A stretch of 64,000 nucleotides of DNA, taken from positions 177,054 to 241,053 of the forward strand of contig JAJZYX010000001.1 in assembly GCA_021797855.1 (NCBI GenBank), read 5' to 3'. Positions 45,805 through 54,531 of the stretch are shown in pieces. Numbering within the stretch: position 1 is the stretch's first letter; each line of letters begins with the position of its first letter. The DNA comes from Thermoplasmata archaeon (GTDB taxonomy: Archaea; Thermoplasmatota; Thermoplasmata; Thermoplasmatales; GCA-001856825). The notes under the pieces are model-generated. The model saw only the letters and a program-made list of their open reading frames with translations. It was not told the DNA's origin and did not search any database. Made by a program: the position numbers and the translations under genes.

Positions 45805-46887
45805 TCATGCTGCCAGAATTTCCCGCAAAAACCTGGATTCCGGGTACCTTGGATTTGAGAACAGGGACTCTTCAACAAGTTTTGGTCCTTGCCCTACTCC
45901 AACCTTTAGTATTTTCTTTACCCCTCTTACACTCTCCAGAGCTTTTCTTACCCTTTCGGCTTGAGGACGTACCGTTATCACGTGGGCGTTGGGGCCGGCA
46001 TCGAAAGTGTAGGCAGCTATTATCCTCCCCTCACTTTCGTTTAACCGCTCTATAGCATGAATGACCTTGATTGAAGTGTCATTCATGTAAATTATTGGAG
46101 GCCAGGAATCGAGCATTGCGGCGTGCATGTTGTTGCTGTCTCTCATTATAATTTCACCTAGACCTTCGAAATCCCTGTCTCTTATGAATTTCAGCGCCCT
46201 CTTGATCGATTCTTCTGCAAGCTCGGGTCTAATACGGTAGAGGGGACTTGTGACTGAGGTGATGTCGTGACCAACGCTCGACGGAATCGCCTTCCTTCTA
46301 TAACTAACTATGGCTATGATATCCGTCAACTCCTCCCAGCCTTTGTAATCAAGAACTTCTTCTGCATAGGAGTCAAGACCGTCTTCCCTCTTCCCTCTGT
46401 TCCACTTTACTATTCCACCTAGGACGCTCCTGCATGCGCTTCCACTGATCTTCCTGGCGAAAATCGACATTTCCTTTGAACTCAGGTTTAGATTGAGCGA
46501 TGAGTTCAATGCGTACACAAGCGCAGCACCTCCCGAGGCACTAGACGCTATTCCGGAATCCATCGGGAAGGAATTTTCAGAGGCGATTACGGCCTTTACG
46601 CTTTCCGTTACTCCTGCAAGTTCTTTCATCTCCTTGACCACCTTTCTTACGTTGTCAATTTTCTCGCTTACGCTGCCGTTAGAGATTTGCCGATGGTTGA
46701 GGTAGAAGATGTCTTTTCTAACCTTGTTAGTGAAGAGTACGCTCGTTTTCGTTCTTAGAGAAAAGTCGAGGGTCATACTGAGGGATGAATTAAAAGGAAG
46801 ATTCAATGCGCTGTCCCTGCGCCCCCAATATTTAATCAGGGCTATGTTAGGGGTGGCGACCGCGGTCCTCTCTTCGTATTCAACCAT
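45805..46887 (-). CDS. Diphosphomevalonate decarboxylase-family enzyme
   Basis: 360 aa GHMP-fold protein of the MVD family. TPNIALIKYWGRRD has the conserved Lys, SSASGGAALVYAL is the phosphate loop, SGSACRSVLGGIVKW is conserved, and YTFDAGPNAHV keeps the catalytic Asp of decarboxylases. In Thermoplasma this family includes mevalonate 3-kinase, in which the decarboxylase residues are replaced, and bisphosphomevalonate decarboxylase. Retention of Lys and Asp argues for a decarboxylase making isopentenyl phosphate or diphosphate. It is functionally linked to the kinase at 19985, though not adjacent. Confidence 0.85.
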   Translation of the reverse strand: MVEYEERTAVATPNIALIKYWGRRDSALNLPFNSSLSMTLDFSLRTKTSVLFTNKVRKDIFYLNHRQISNGSVSEKIDNVRKVVKEMKELAGVTESVKAVIASENSFPMDSGIASSASGGAALVYALNSSLNLNLSSKEMSIFARKISGSACRSVLGGIVKWNRGKREDGLDSYAEEVLDYKGWEELTDIIAIVSYRRKAIPSSVGHDITSVTSPLYRIRPELAEESIKRALKFIRDRDFEGLGEIIMRDSNNMHAAMLDSWPPIIYMNDTSIKVIHAIERLNESEGRIIAAYTFDAGPNAHVITVRPQAERVRKALESVRGVKKILKVGVGQGPKLVEESLFSNPRYPESRFLREILAA

Positions 46888-46988
46888 TTATAATTCAGTT
46901 CCCCCAGATTTAAATTTCTTTTCCTTCTGTTGCCTGCTATTGACACCCATCGCGGGAGCGTTCCATTATTGGGCTTCCATACATCAGA

Positions 46989-46998
46989 ACTAAATAGG
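46989..46998 (+). promoter_or_regulatory. TATA box of the peroxiredoxin gene
   Basis: ACTAAATAGG is centred about 25 nt before the ATG at 47018, implying a leaderless mRNA. Confidence 0.45.
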
Positions 46999-47017
46999 AA
47001 AATTAGGTTTTAGCGCT

Positions 47018-47482
47018 ATGCAACTGAAAGTTGGAGATAGGGCTCCAGATTTCACTGGACTGAGTGACGACGGGGGAAAAATTTCTCTGAGTGATAAACT
47101 AAAGGATGGACCGGTTGTCCTATATTTCTATCCCAAGGACGAGACCCCTGGATGCGTCGCCGAAGCCTGTTCGTTTAGGGACAGATGGGACGAGATAACG
47201 AGGCTGGGAGCAACCGTCTTAGGAGTTAGCTCCGATTCTTTGGAGTCGCACAGGAAGTTTAAGTCAAATAGGAAGCTTCCGTTCACGCTCATATCTGACG
47301 AATCAAAGGATATCAGAAAGGCCTACGGGGCCACCGGAACGCTTATCCCCCCGAGGATAACATACGTGATAGACAAACGTGGAATCATAAGGGAAGTTTA
47401 CAACTCGCAAATTAATGCATCCAATCACGTTGAGGTCGCACTAAAGGCACTCAAATCGCTTTCTTCCGAGAGTCACCCCTAA
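47018..47482 (+). CDS. bcp: Peroxiredoxin, Bcp/PrxQ type
   Basis: 154 aa thiol peroxidase. The active site is YFYPKDETPGCVAEACSFRD: peroxidatic Cys in PGC and the resolving Cys five residues later, as in 2-Cys PrxQ. GVSSDSLESHRKF and RITYVIDKRGIIREVY complete the thioredoxin-like fold. It reduces hydrogen peroxide and organic peroxides in the cytoplasm. Single gene with a leaderless promoter; it ends near the convergent gene at 47519. Confidence 0.93.
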   Translation: MQLKVGDRAPDFTGLSDDGGKISLSDKLKDGPVVLYFYPKDETPGCVAEACSFRDRWDEITRLGATVLGVSSDSLESHRKFKSNRKLPFTLISDESKDIRKAYGATGTLIPPRITYVIDKRGIIREVYNSQINASNHVEVALKALKSLSSESHP

Positions 47483-47518
47483 TCTCGTCCTCCTGTGCAG
47501 TCGTCTTCGGCCGCAGAA

Positions 47519-48283
47519 TCAATAGACACCGTAGTGGTTTCCCAGCTTTTTTCCTCTGACGGAACTCTCAAGCTTATTAAGAATGCCAAGAGCCTGTTCC
47601 TTCTTCTTCGACTGGTTGGTAAGTGGATTATTCAGAAAAGCCCGCGCCCTCTCCAGGTGCAGTTCCATTTCCTTGAAATCCTTGGTAGAGAGATACAGAT
47701 TTGCAAGCGAAAGTTCTGCCCTTGCATCGTCTACAAGATCGTCCGGCGTCTTTTCTTCCAGTCCTAGATTTTCCGCACCTGCAGCCTCTACTTCGGGCTG
47801 AGCGGGGGTGTAGTCTTCCCTCAGGCGCCTGACATAGTAGGAACTTGTAAAGGAAGTAATTACTATGCTAAGTACGAACACTGCGAACACCACACCCAGG
47901 AACACAGTATACGGGATCATCTTTGTAAAATAGGCAACGTAGGAGGATGCGTATCCTGCCAGGAGAATAAGCGGGCTGAGATACCTGTAAATCGCAGGCA
48001 GAGGAACCATAGGTGGCGCAGACGGGTTATTAATGTACGAAGTGATCAGCCTGCTGAGCCGTTCTGCCCTCTTCCCCTTTTTGCATTCTGGGTTGCTCAC
48101 AGACAGTAACGCCTCCTTTAGCTTCTCGTCCGATTTTTCTTTATTTCCTTTGAGTCTGTAAAGTTGGGATAGTTCAAATTGAATATAGCCGATCTTATAG
48201 AAATTCTTCTTACCCTTCTTCGAAGATAGTTCTCTCTGCAACTTTTCCTCGAGTCGAGAGATTCTTCGCTCGGCCATTGTCAT
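47519..48283 (-). CDS. Membrane protein with flanking TPR-like helical segments, unknown
   Basis: 254 aa, not recognised. Residues 1-90 are charged and helical (RISRLEEKLQRELSSKKGKK, YIQFELSQLYRLKGNKEKSD), like one TPR unit. Two adjacent membrane helices (about 98-118 and 122-145) follow. An acidic stretch (QPEVEAAGAENLGLEEK) leads to a second TPR-like region (AELSLANLYLSTKDFKEMEL then HLERARAFL). A cytoplasmic protein-interaction role at the membrane is plausible but unproven. It starts an accessory-looking region running to 50 kb. Confidence 0.6.
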   Translation of the reverse strand: MTMAERRISRLEEKLQRELSSKKGKKNFYKIGYIQFELSQLYRLKGNKEKSDEKLKEALLSVSNPECKKGKRAERLSRLITSYINNPSAPPMVPLPAIYRYLSPLILLAGYASSYVAYFTKMIPYTVFLGVVFAVFVLSIVITSFTSSYYVRRLREDYTPAQPEVEAAGAENLGLEEKTPDDLVDDARAELSLANLYLSTKDFKEMELHLERARAFLNNPLTNQSKKKEQALGILNKLESSVRGKKLGNHYGVY

Positions 48284-48496
48284 AACCTTTCAACCTCCAG
48301 TTGTCCCTTCTAGGAACGACCATTCCTATATTGAATTGTGTCTTAAAAATTTAATGAAAATATTATCATTAGACAGCGGTTGCAGACCCATTGAAACCAC
48401 CAGGGTGATGTGACGTGGAAAGGGGGACTGATTCAATAGGATGTCGTATTCATTAAATGAAGCGGGGAAGAATTGCCCTCCTTCTTGATTGAGAAC

Positions 48497-49406
48497 TTAC
48501 CAAGGATTTTTATCTACTCCGAATAGAACCGCAATTCGTGCATTGCAGTGTATTTCGACCCCTGTTCCCGTCCAATTATGATTGTTAAACCCCAGATACT
48601 GTGGACCATGCAAGCGGGGAGGATTGTGGGGATTCACAAATTTATAGAATTGGGGGCAATATAGGCTGACGATAGCTGCCTTGTGCATTACTCCAATAAC
48701 AATGCGTTCAAACTGATTAGCAACCCTTGATCCCTTCAGCAATCTTCTTCCGGTAAAGATATGCACCAAGACGACTATTGCAAGCAAGATTGCAACTACA
48801 GCTATGAAATATTCGAGTGTCTGAATCAATTGCCCCGCAAAGTCGAGACCTGGACCCAGTGGTGGGCCGCCATGCTGATAGAGGAAATAGCTAACAGAAA
48901 GTGGGGTGTATACGTATCCTGAATATTCGTATCGGGGCCATCAAGGAAGAGTTGGTGGGGGTGGAAAGAAGATAAAGGATACAGCCTGGTAAATCGAATA
49001 CAGAAGCATTCCGTAGATGGTAGCATACAGTGCATTACTCACAACGATTTTCTTGCGGAAATTAATGTCCCTCGAAATTATCCTCCAGTAGATATAAGCG
49101 GAAAGAGGAATGAGTATGGAAATCGCAATTGTAAAGGCGATCAAGAAATGAAGCCCCCCGGAATTGATATCGCCACCACGGCCGAGGAGGACCGCCGTGA
49201 TAAAACCAGAGGTCGTAAAAGGCAGGAAGTATGGGAAAATTGGTCTTAAGAATTTGATAAACTCCTGGCAGAATCTTGAAATTAGACTGCATCAGTCCTA
49301 CCCAGTAGTAGAGGAAAATCGCCTCTATTACTATGAAGATCGCCGTTGTAATTTTGATATGTTCAGAGCTCTTTTTAGCTTTCTTGAGTGCCATAGTCTC
49401 ACTCAT
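48497..49406 (-). pseudogene. Interrupted multi-helix membrane protein (frameshift + in-frame TGA)
   Basis: From ATG 49406 (overlapping the upstream stop by ATGA) the frame encodes helix 1 (IKITTAIFIVIEAIFLYYWV) and FYHGGPPRPWWRYQFRG. It then leaves frame at a G6 run (minus strand, 49154-49159); one G fewer would continue into LHFLIAFTIAISILIPL. That second frame gives two helices up to FFPPPPTLP and a TGA at 48941-48943. The same frame then reads on for another 148 codons: WPRYEYSGYVYTPLS, QHGGPPLGPGLDF, a fourth helix, and a His/Asn-rich tail to 48497. The repeated HGGPP motif on both sides of the TGA suggests one gene. Family not recognised. Alternatives are separate small genes or sequence errors. 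Confidence 0.5.
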
Positions 49407-49735
49407 CCCTGATAACTAAAGTTGGAGTTGTTGGGATATATTACGGAGAATAGGTATCCAGGCATGCTAGTCGTGCAGTCCATTACGTCCTGGTTGGAAT
49501 TAGTTGTCAGATTCCTTATGTACGTGTTGTAATTACCATTGGAATAGAGGCTGTATAGGTAAAGGGGTCGATCATTAGTTCTCCAAATCTGTGGATTAAC
49601 GAAAGTAACTTTTATGAATTCTGCACCCTCGTAAAAGTTATAGGAGGTTGTTGCAACTTCTGTCGGGTACCGTGCGTAAAAAGGCCTATGGGACCAAGAG
49701 ACAGGAGGTTGCAAATACAAATCTGTTCGGTGCAT
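49403..49735 (-). CDS. Unknown small protein, possibly start of the same operon
   Basis: 110 aa from ATG at 49735; a GTG at 49759 is open but too close to the TATA-like ATATATTTATAAC (about 49768-49780). It is not recognised. The sequence is rich in Tyr, Asn and Pro (LYLQPPVSWSHRPFYARYP, YLYSLYSNGNYNTYIRNLTT) with several N-x-T/S sequons, suggesting an extracellular domain, but there is no clear signal peptide. It overlaps the interrupted membrane-protein gene by ATGA. Confidence 0.4.
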   Translation of the reverse strand: MHRTDLYLQPPVSWSHRPFYARYPTEVATTSYNFYEGAEFIKVTFVNPQIWRTNDRPLYLYSLYSNGNYNTYIRNLTTNSNQDVMDCTTSMPGYLFSVIYPNNSNFSYQG

Positions 49736-49836
49736 TATCCATCCTTCGTATATCAACACATAATTTTCGTTATAAATATATCTAAGGACTTATTTCAAAT
49801 TGTTGTTTGAATTCACTGAGAAAGTATAATTTATGA

Positions 49837-49989
49837 CCCCTCAGTACTCGCCATACATCCGTTGGCTGTGCAGCAGGGATGTACCTTTCCGGCTACCCGA
49901 CGCTCATGTCTCTTATATTAGGAACGGTAAACATGACCCGCATCTATGCCAAGACGGATGCCTCCTTCTATAAGACAGTAAAGCATTAA
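49837..49989 (+). pseudogene. C-terminal remnant of a tyrosine recombinase
   Basis: An open stretch of 50 codons between stops encodes STRHTSVGCAAGMYLSG, then LMSLILGTVNMTRIYAKTD and ends KTVKH. This matches the end of XerC/D-like integrases: the L-R-H-T motif, the LGH box (here LGT, so the His is lost) and the T-x-IYAK nucleophile-tyrosine segment. Nothing upstream preserves the rest of the domain. It is unrelated in sequence to the integrase at 62236. The rest of the 49760-50057 gap shows nothing else. Confidence 0.5.
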
Positions 49990-50057
49990 TGCTCAACAAT
50001 ACCTGAAAAATGAAATTCAGTGGACTGAATCTGTTTCAAGGTATTTTTTACCCTTCA

Positions 50058-51242
50058 TCAAGATTTTATGAAGTCAATGAATACCTCAGCGTCTCCAAAC
50101 ACGTTCGAAAGTTTCGCATACTCATTTGGCATGTGTTCTGTTTCATCAAGAGTTCCCCAGACTATTGTATCAAGACCTTTGTTCCTGAAGAAGGCGCCGC
50201 ATGTTCCTCCTCCTATTCCTACTCTCCTGACCTCTATGCCACGCAGCTTCCTTATGCTGTTCACGAATTTCTGAACGAATTCATCTCCCTCGGCAGTATT
50301 CGTGGATGGATTTGCCCGATTTACTACGTCTAAGATTACCTCCGCCCCTTTTTCCCTGCCAAAAGTTTCCGCAATTTTCTTGACTTCATTTAGAACGGTA
50401 TCCACGGAATATTCTGGTATAATCCTCATGTCGAAGTAGAAGCTTTCTCTCCCGGGTATTATGTTGACGGAAGTTGTACCAGGATCAACCTTGGTCGGTT
50501 CGAAAGTGCTTGCAGGGACAGTGAACTCAGGATCGGTTTCATTGAAAATAGAATGAAGATGCCCGTCGATCTTCATCTCAAGTTCTCTTGCCAGTCTGTG
50601 AGCATTCTTCCCGGCATCCGGTGTCGACGCATGACACTGCTTACCTATTACAGTAACCTTCAACCAGACCAGACCCTTCTCCGCTACCTCAACAGAGCTC
50701 CCGTCTGGAGTACCGAAATCCGGAACGATGAATTTGTCCCTCTTTGAAAAATTCCTCTTCCCCAGGACGTATTCGATGCCATACTTGCTACCTGCTTCCT
50801 CATCCGATACAAGGATAACTCCGACGTTGCATTTCATCCCCTCTGGGTGCTCTATGAAGTGCTTCAGCGCTATGAGTGAGGAAATTGCCCCCTGGCCGTT
50901 GTCACATGTCCCTCTTCCATATATCTTGTCATCTACGACTGTTGCCTTGAATGGAGGATAGTTCCAAAGATTCAGGTCCCCTTCGCTTACAGTATCCATG
51001 TGGGCTACGAACCATACTGTTTCTTCTTTCCCCTTGTCAAGAATGAACAGGAGATTTGGTCTTCTTATCCCATTTGATACCGCTGTGTACTCTTCAAATT
51101 TCAGATCCGGGCTCCATTTTAAGATTTCGCTCTTTAGAAATTCGGCCCTTTTCTCTTCTCCCAAACCACCCCCCGACGGGTTCACGGCGTTTATCTCAAT
51201 CATTTTGGAATAGAGGTGTATGAAGTAGTTCCTGTCGGTCAT
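50058..51242 (-). CDS. M20-family metallopeptidase (ArgE/DapE/CPG2-like)
   Basis: 394 aa. Metal site: AHMDTVSEGD (His, Asp), GRGTCDNGQGA (bridging Asp), SDEEAGSKYG (catalytic Glu and metal Glu), FGTPDG, and the late His in ETEHMPNEYAKLS. An internal dimerisation domain spans about residues 190-310. Members hydrolyse amide bonds of acylated amino acids or peptides with two zinc ions; the substrate here is unknown. It is divergent from the MetE-like genes across a structured intergenic region. Confidence 0.85.
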   Translation of the reverse strand: MTDRNYFIHLYSKMIEINAVNPSGGGLGEEKRAEFLKSEILKWSPDLKFEEYTAVSNGIRRPNLLFILDKGKEETVWFVAHMDTVSEGDLNLWNYPPFKATVVDDKIYGRGTCDNGQGAISSLIALKHFIEHPEGMKCNVGVILVSDEEAGSKYGIEYVLGKRNFSKRDKFIVPDFGTPDGSSVEVAEKGLVWLKVTVIGKQCHASTPDAGKNAHRLARELEMKIDGHLHSIFNETDPEFTVPASTFEPTKVDPGTTSVNIIPGRESFYFDMRIIPEYSVDTVLNEVKKIAETFGREKGAEVILDVVNRANPSTNTAEGDEFVQKFVNSIRKLRGIEVRRVGIGGGTCGAFFRNKGLDTIVWGTLDETEHMPNEYAKLSNVFGDAEVFIDFIKS

Positions 51243-51525
51243 TTAAATCGTTACATGATGGACTGCACGAAGATAAGCTTTAATGGGGTTACTGGGGCGG
51301 TGGAATTTGAGGCGTTTACCATTCACCAAAACCAATTGGGATTGAGAGGGAAAACTTTTGGATTCAATACCAGTTTATTCATTGGGACGAAAGCGTTGAA
51401 GCTGCATGATTAGCAGCTCCTTTCAATTGGGATAAACTGGAAAGGTGGTCATTGCCATCGCTCATAGAGTTTTCTTCCCTGACGAACAATCTTTAATATC
51501 TTATACAGAGTTACCGAATTTACCG
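51243..51525. other. Structured intergenic region between the M20 peptidase and MetE-like genes
   Basis: No gene is supported. It contains a nested inverted-repeat set: CCAGTTTAT (51370-51378) with ATAAACTGG (51432-51440), enclosing GCTGC-ATGATTA-GCAGC (51401-51417). A direct repeat CAATTGGGAT occurs near 51333 and 51425. A TATA-like CTTTAATATC lies at 51491-51500. Confidence 0.5.
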
Positions 51526-51618
51526 ATGAATTCGACTGTTTCGTTTGTTGGGACCGCTGGCGGCGGTGGAATTCTTTCGAGGGACATTGATACGGAAGTG
51601 ATCAAAGGATGGAACTGA
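51526..51618 (+). CDS. Possible 30-codon leader ORF before the MetE pair
   Basis: ATG 51526 opens a frame (MNSTVSFVGTAGGGGILSR...) of 30 codons ending in TGA at 51616-51618, 10 nt inside the next gene's start. The TATA-like CTTTAATATC at 51491-51500 would place transcription start almost on this ATG, making it the leaderless first ORF of the transcript. It could be a leader peptide, a small protein or chance. Confidence 0.3.
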   Translation: MNSTVSFVGTAGGGGILSRDIDTEVIKGWN

Positions 51619-52481
51619 TATCGCTATTGTATGGTATTTACCCAAGATCTGAAAATTTGAGGAAGGCATACAGTAAGTGGGAGAAAGGTCTCCTATCATC
51701 AATGGAAGTCTCTTCGATAATAAACGAGGAATCTCTTCACTATTACGATATGATGCGGGAGGCGGCACTTAACTACTTCACGGATCCCCTATTCAACTGG
51801 TACGATATACTCCGCCCTCTTGCATTATCTATAGAGGGAGTGAAACTTGGTCCCCTAGCAAGGTATAAAGCGACCAACACCTTCTACAGGGAGCCAGAAA
51901 TAGAGAGGATCGGAAAACTGGGTGAAATAGAGAGATTCAAGGAGGTTGAAGAAAATCCTCCCTTCCCTATTTATCACGAGTATGCGAGCGATTCCTACCT
52001 CCATTTTCTCCCCGGGATAAATTCGTTCCTTAAGATGAGCAAAGTGAAGGGAGACGTTAAAGAAATAAAGCTTGGGTTGAAGAACACATATGAGGAGATC
52101 GTAAGAAGGATTAAAATTAAAAATCTCCTTATCTACGAACCATTCAACGCTGATGACTTCAGGGTGTATGAGGACATAAACAAAAGCACAACTCTGTTTC
52201 TGGTGATAAACGGGAGCGAGGGGAATTTCGAGCTCGGGAATGGCAGCCGTTTCTTCTCGATCATCGGCGATGATCCCTATGCTTACTCAAGGTACTGCGA
52301 GGTGCCTGGAGTGAAGGTAGTAGATGCCCAGTCCACCAAGATCAACGAAGATGTGTTGGGCAAGGTGAAGCACTATTCTGACGACTTCGACAGAATTATC
52401 GTGGCAAATACTGAGAGTTTTGATTTCCTGCCAAGGGTAATAGCGGATAAGAAAATATTCAGTTTCAGAGGTGATGAATAG
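51609..52481 (+). CDS. MetE N-terminal-like paralogue (methionine synthase family)
   Basis: 290 aa. LLYGIYPRSENLRKAYSKWEKG, FTDPLFNWYDILRPLALSI and LGPLARYKATNTFYREPEI are features of the MetE-like TIM-barrel family. The HxC...C zinc-ligand set of the catalytic protein is absent, so it is probably a non-zinc, regulatory or substrate-binding partner, like the N-terminal half of bacterial MetE. The downstream gene starts on its last base (TAG/GTG overlap). Translation may be coupled to the small ORF that overlaps its start. Confidence 0.72.
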   Translation: MELISLLYGIYPRSENLRKAYSKWEKGLLSSMEVSSIINEESLHYYDMMREAALNYFTDPLFNWYDILRPLALSIEGVKLGPLARYKATNTFYREPEIERIGKLGEIERFKEVEENPPFPIYHEYASDSYLHFLPGINSFLKMSKVKGDVKEIKLGLKNTYEEIVRRIKIKNLLIYEPFNADDFRVYEDINKSTTLFLVINGSEGNFELGNGSRFFSIIGDDPYAYSRYCEVPGVKVVDAQSTKINEDVLGKVKHYSDDFDRIIVANTESFDFLPRVIADKKIFSFRGDE

Positions 52482-53488
52482 TGGAATATCTAATTACGCA
52501 GGAGATAGGTAGCTTCAGGAAGCCTACGTACCTATCATCAAAGTTCAGGTCCTTTAAGAGGGATGAGTTCGAGAATGCAGCAAGAAGGGCAACTACTGAG
52601 ACTGTCGATCTTTTCAGGAAGAGTGGACTGATTAACATCGGCGTCGGTGGAGAAATGTACAGGTGGGAGATGTACGAACACCCTGTTTCGAGGATGAACG
52701 GAATAAAGATATTCGGCCCGGTGAGGTCCTTTGACAACAGGTATTACAATAAGGGTAGCGTCTTTGGGGACATTTCGCGGAAGGAACCATTCCATATGGA
52801 AGAAATAAGGTTATTCAAGGAGCTGAATCTGAAGAACATAAAGGTGCCAATAACTGGACCTTATACCCTTATGGACTGGTCGTTCAATGATCACTACAAG
52901 GACAGGGCGGAACTTGCCCTCGCTTTTGGGAAGATCATCAACCAGGAGATAAGGGAACTGAAATCCGCATGGGGGGACGAAACTCTGCAGATACAGATAG
53001 ACGAGCCTGCGGCCACGACCCATCCCGAAGAAATGGAGATAGTTCTTGAATCGGTGAACGAAAGTGTAGAGGGGGTAGATGGGATAGAGACTCACCTCCA
53101 TGTATGTTACAGTTCTGATTACGGCCTTCTATTCGACATAATCCCTTCCATGAAAGTATCTGTTTTTAACCTTGAATTCGCCAACAGGGACCCCATTTCT
53201 AAAGGGGAGGAAAGGAAAGGCTACGCGGATGTCAAGCGGTTCAAGGAAACCCAAGAGGTCACTACAAGAAAGATATCGCTTGGGCTCGGAGTAACCGATA
53301 TACATAGAGACTTCCTAGAACCTCCTGAACTGATAATGGATAGAATCAATTACGCCCTCAAATTCCTTGAACCAGACGCATTGAGGATCAACCCGGACTG
53401 TGGGCTCAGGACAAGAAGCAGGGAAGTCGGATTCGAAAAATTGAAGAACATGAACACTGCGAGGGAACAGGTATTGAAAGGTCTATAA
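52481..53488 (+). CDS. metE: Cobalamin-independent methionine synthase, catalytic core (MetE-type)
   Basis: 335 aa, the short archaeal form. Zinc ligands are visible: HLHVCYS (His, Cys), NLEFANRD (Glu), and INPDCGL (Cys). GSFRKPTYL at the N-terminus, GPYTLMDWSF and QIQIDEPAATT form the rest of the homocysteine and methyl-donor barrel. It transfers a methyl group to homocysteine; the archaeal core enzymes use methylated corrinoid or pterin donors, not folate triglutamate. GTG start overlapping the preceding stop. Confidence 0.9.
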   Translation: MEYLITQEIGSFRKPTYLSSKFRSFKRDEFENAARRATTETVDLFRKSGLINIGVGGEMYRWEMYEHPVSRMNGIKIFGPVRSFDNRYYNKGSVFGDISRKEPFHMEEIRLFKELNLKNIKVPITGPYTLMDWSFNDHYKDRAELALAFGKIINQEIRELKSAWGDETLQIQIDEPAATTHPEEMEIVLESVNESVEGVDGIETHLHVCYSSDYGLLFDIIPSMKVSVFNLEFANRDPISKGEERKGYADVKRFKETQEVTTRKISLGLGVTDIHRDFLEPPELIMDRINYALKFLEPDALRINPDCGLRTRSREVGFEKLKNMNTAREQVLKGL

Positions 53489-53517
53489 ACATTTATTCCA
53501 AAATCGCATTCCATGGC

Positions 53518-54531
53518 ATGCAGAAAGCCGCTGTTCTGACGCACATTAATGAGTACCCCCAGGTAAGGGAAATAGAGATTGAACCACCGAAGGAGAATGA
53601 AGTCCAGATTGAGCAGAGTGAGACGGGCATCTGCTTCAGAGACATACTTACTATGGAGGGCTTCATGCCGAGGCTCGTCCTTCCGATTGTCCCGGGCCAT
53701 GAGATTTCCGGCATTGTTAGAAAGGTTGGGTCCGGTGTCAAGGGATTCAAGGTGGGGGACAGGGTTGCAAGCTTGATTTATGTTCCATGCGGGACCTGTG
53801 AATACTGTACGTCTGGAAGGGAGAATCTCTGCAGGAACAAGAAGACTTTTGGAGAAAGCATGGATGGGGCATACAGGAAGTACATCAATGTTCCAGAGAT
53901 ATCTCTGGTCAAAGTTCCACCAAAGGTGAGCGAAGAGGCCGCCGGCATTTCCGCATGCGTTACAGGAATGGTGGTGCAGGCACTTGAAGTCGTTGGTGGC
54001 CTGAAGGAAGGGCAAACTGTGCTTATTACGGGAGCAGGGGGAGGGGTCGGTTCTCATGCGATTCAGGTGGCGAACGCATTAGGGGCGAAAGTGATCGCGG
54101 AAACAAGCAGCGAGTGGAAGCAAGATGGTATTCGAAAGAATGGAGCAGATTATGTTGTAACAGGCCATGAATTTTCCAAGAAAGTCAAGGAGATAACCGG
54201 GGAGGGAGTAGACATTGCCCTTGAAACGGTGGGCTCTCCCACATTCAACGACGCCTTCAGGTCCCTGAAGTTTGGTGGCAGGGTGGTGGTCATTGGCAAT
54301 GTTGACGTCACTCCCGTAAGCCTTCCCCTCGGGAACCTGATACTGAAGGGAAATTCGATCTCCGGAAGCGTAAGCTCGACCAAGAAGAGCATGAAGAAAG
54401 CACTCAGACTTTCAAGTGAAGGGAAGATAACTCCAGTTGTCGGAAAGGTCTTTTCACTGGAAGAAGTGAGCGTTGCCTACAAGGCAATGAAAAACAGGGA
54501 GTTGTTCGGTAAGGCCTTTATAAAGTTCTAG
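53518..54531 (+). CDS. Zinc-dependent alcohol dehydrogenase (MDR family)
   Basis: 337 aa. The catalytic zinc region is ETGICFRDIL and GHEISGIVRKVG. The structural-zinc lobe is CGTCEYCTSGRENLC (four Cys). NAD(P) binding is GAGGGVGSHAIQVANALG. It oxidises an alcohol or reduces an aldehyde or enoyl compound; the substrate cannot be told. It lies 29 bp after metE on the same strand, and its 3' end overlaps the convergent gene by 4 bp. Confidence 0.9.
   Translation: MQKAAVLTHINEYPQVREIEIEPPKENEVQIEQSETGICFRDILTMEGFMPRLVLPIVPGHEISGIVRKVGSGVKGFKVGDRVASLIYVPCGTCEYCTSGRENLCRNKKTFGESMDGAYRKYINVPEISLVKVPPKVSEEAAGISACVTGMVVQALEVVGGLKEGQTVLITGAGGGVGSHAIQVANALGAKVIAETSSEWKQDGIRKNGADYVVTGHEFSKKVKEITGEGVDIALETVGSPTFNDAFRSLKFGGRVVVIGNVDVTPVSLPLGNLILKGNSISGSVSSTKKSMKKALRLSSEGKITPVVGKVFSLEEVSVAYKAMKNRELFGKAFIKF

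Noticed and set aside
49062..49144. The out-of-frame tail after the G6 run in the broken membrane-protein gene
   Set aside because: After the run this frame loses hydrophobic periodicity (Asn/Cys/His/Arg-rich), whereas the neighbouring frame gives clean membrane helices, so the tail is treated as a frameshift product.
51216..51413. A 65-codon plus-strand frame before the MetE genes
   Set aside because: It begins inside the M20 peptidase start region, has no family features and overlaps the inverted repeat; it is better explained as non-coding.
51243..51525. Known methionine/cobalamin/SAM riboswitch upstream of the MetE genes
   Set aside because: No conserved core of those riboswitch classes could be recognised; only an unclassified nested hairpin is seen.
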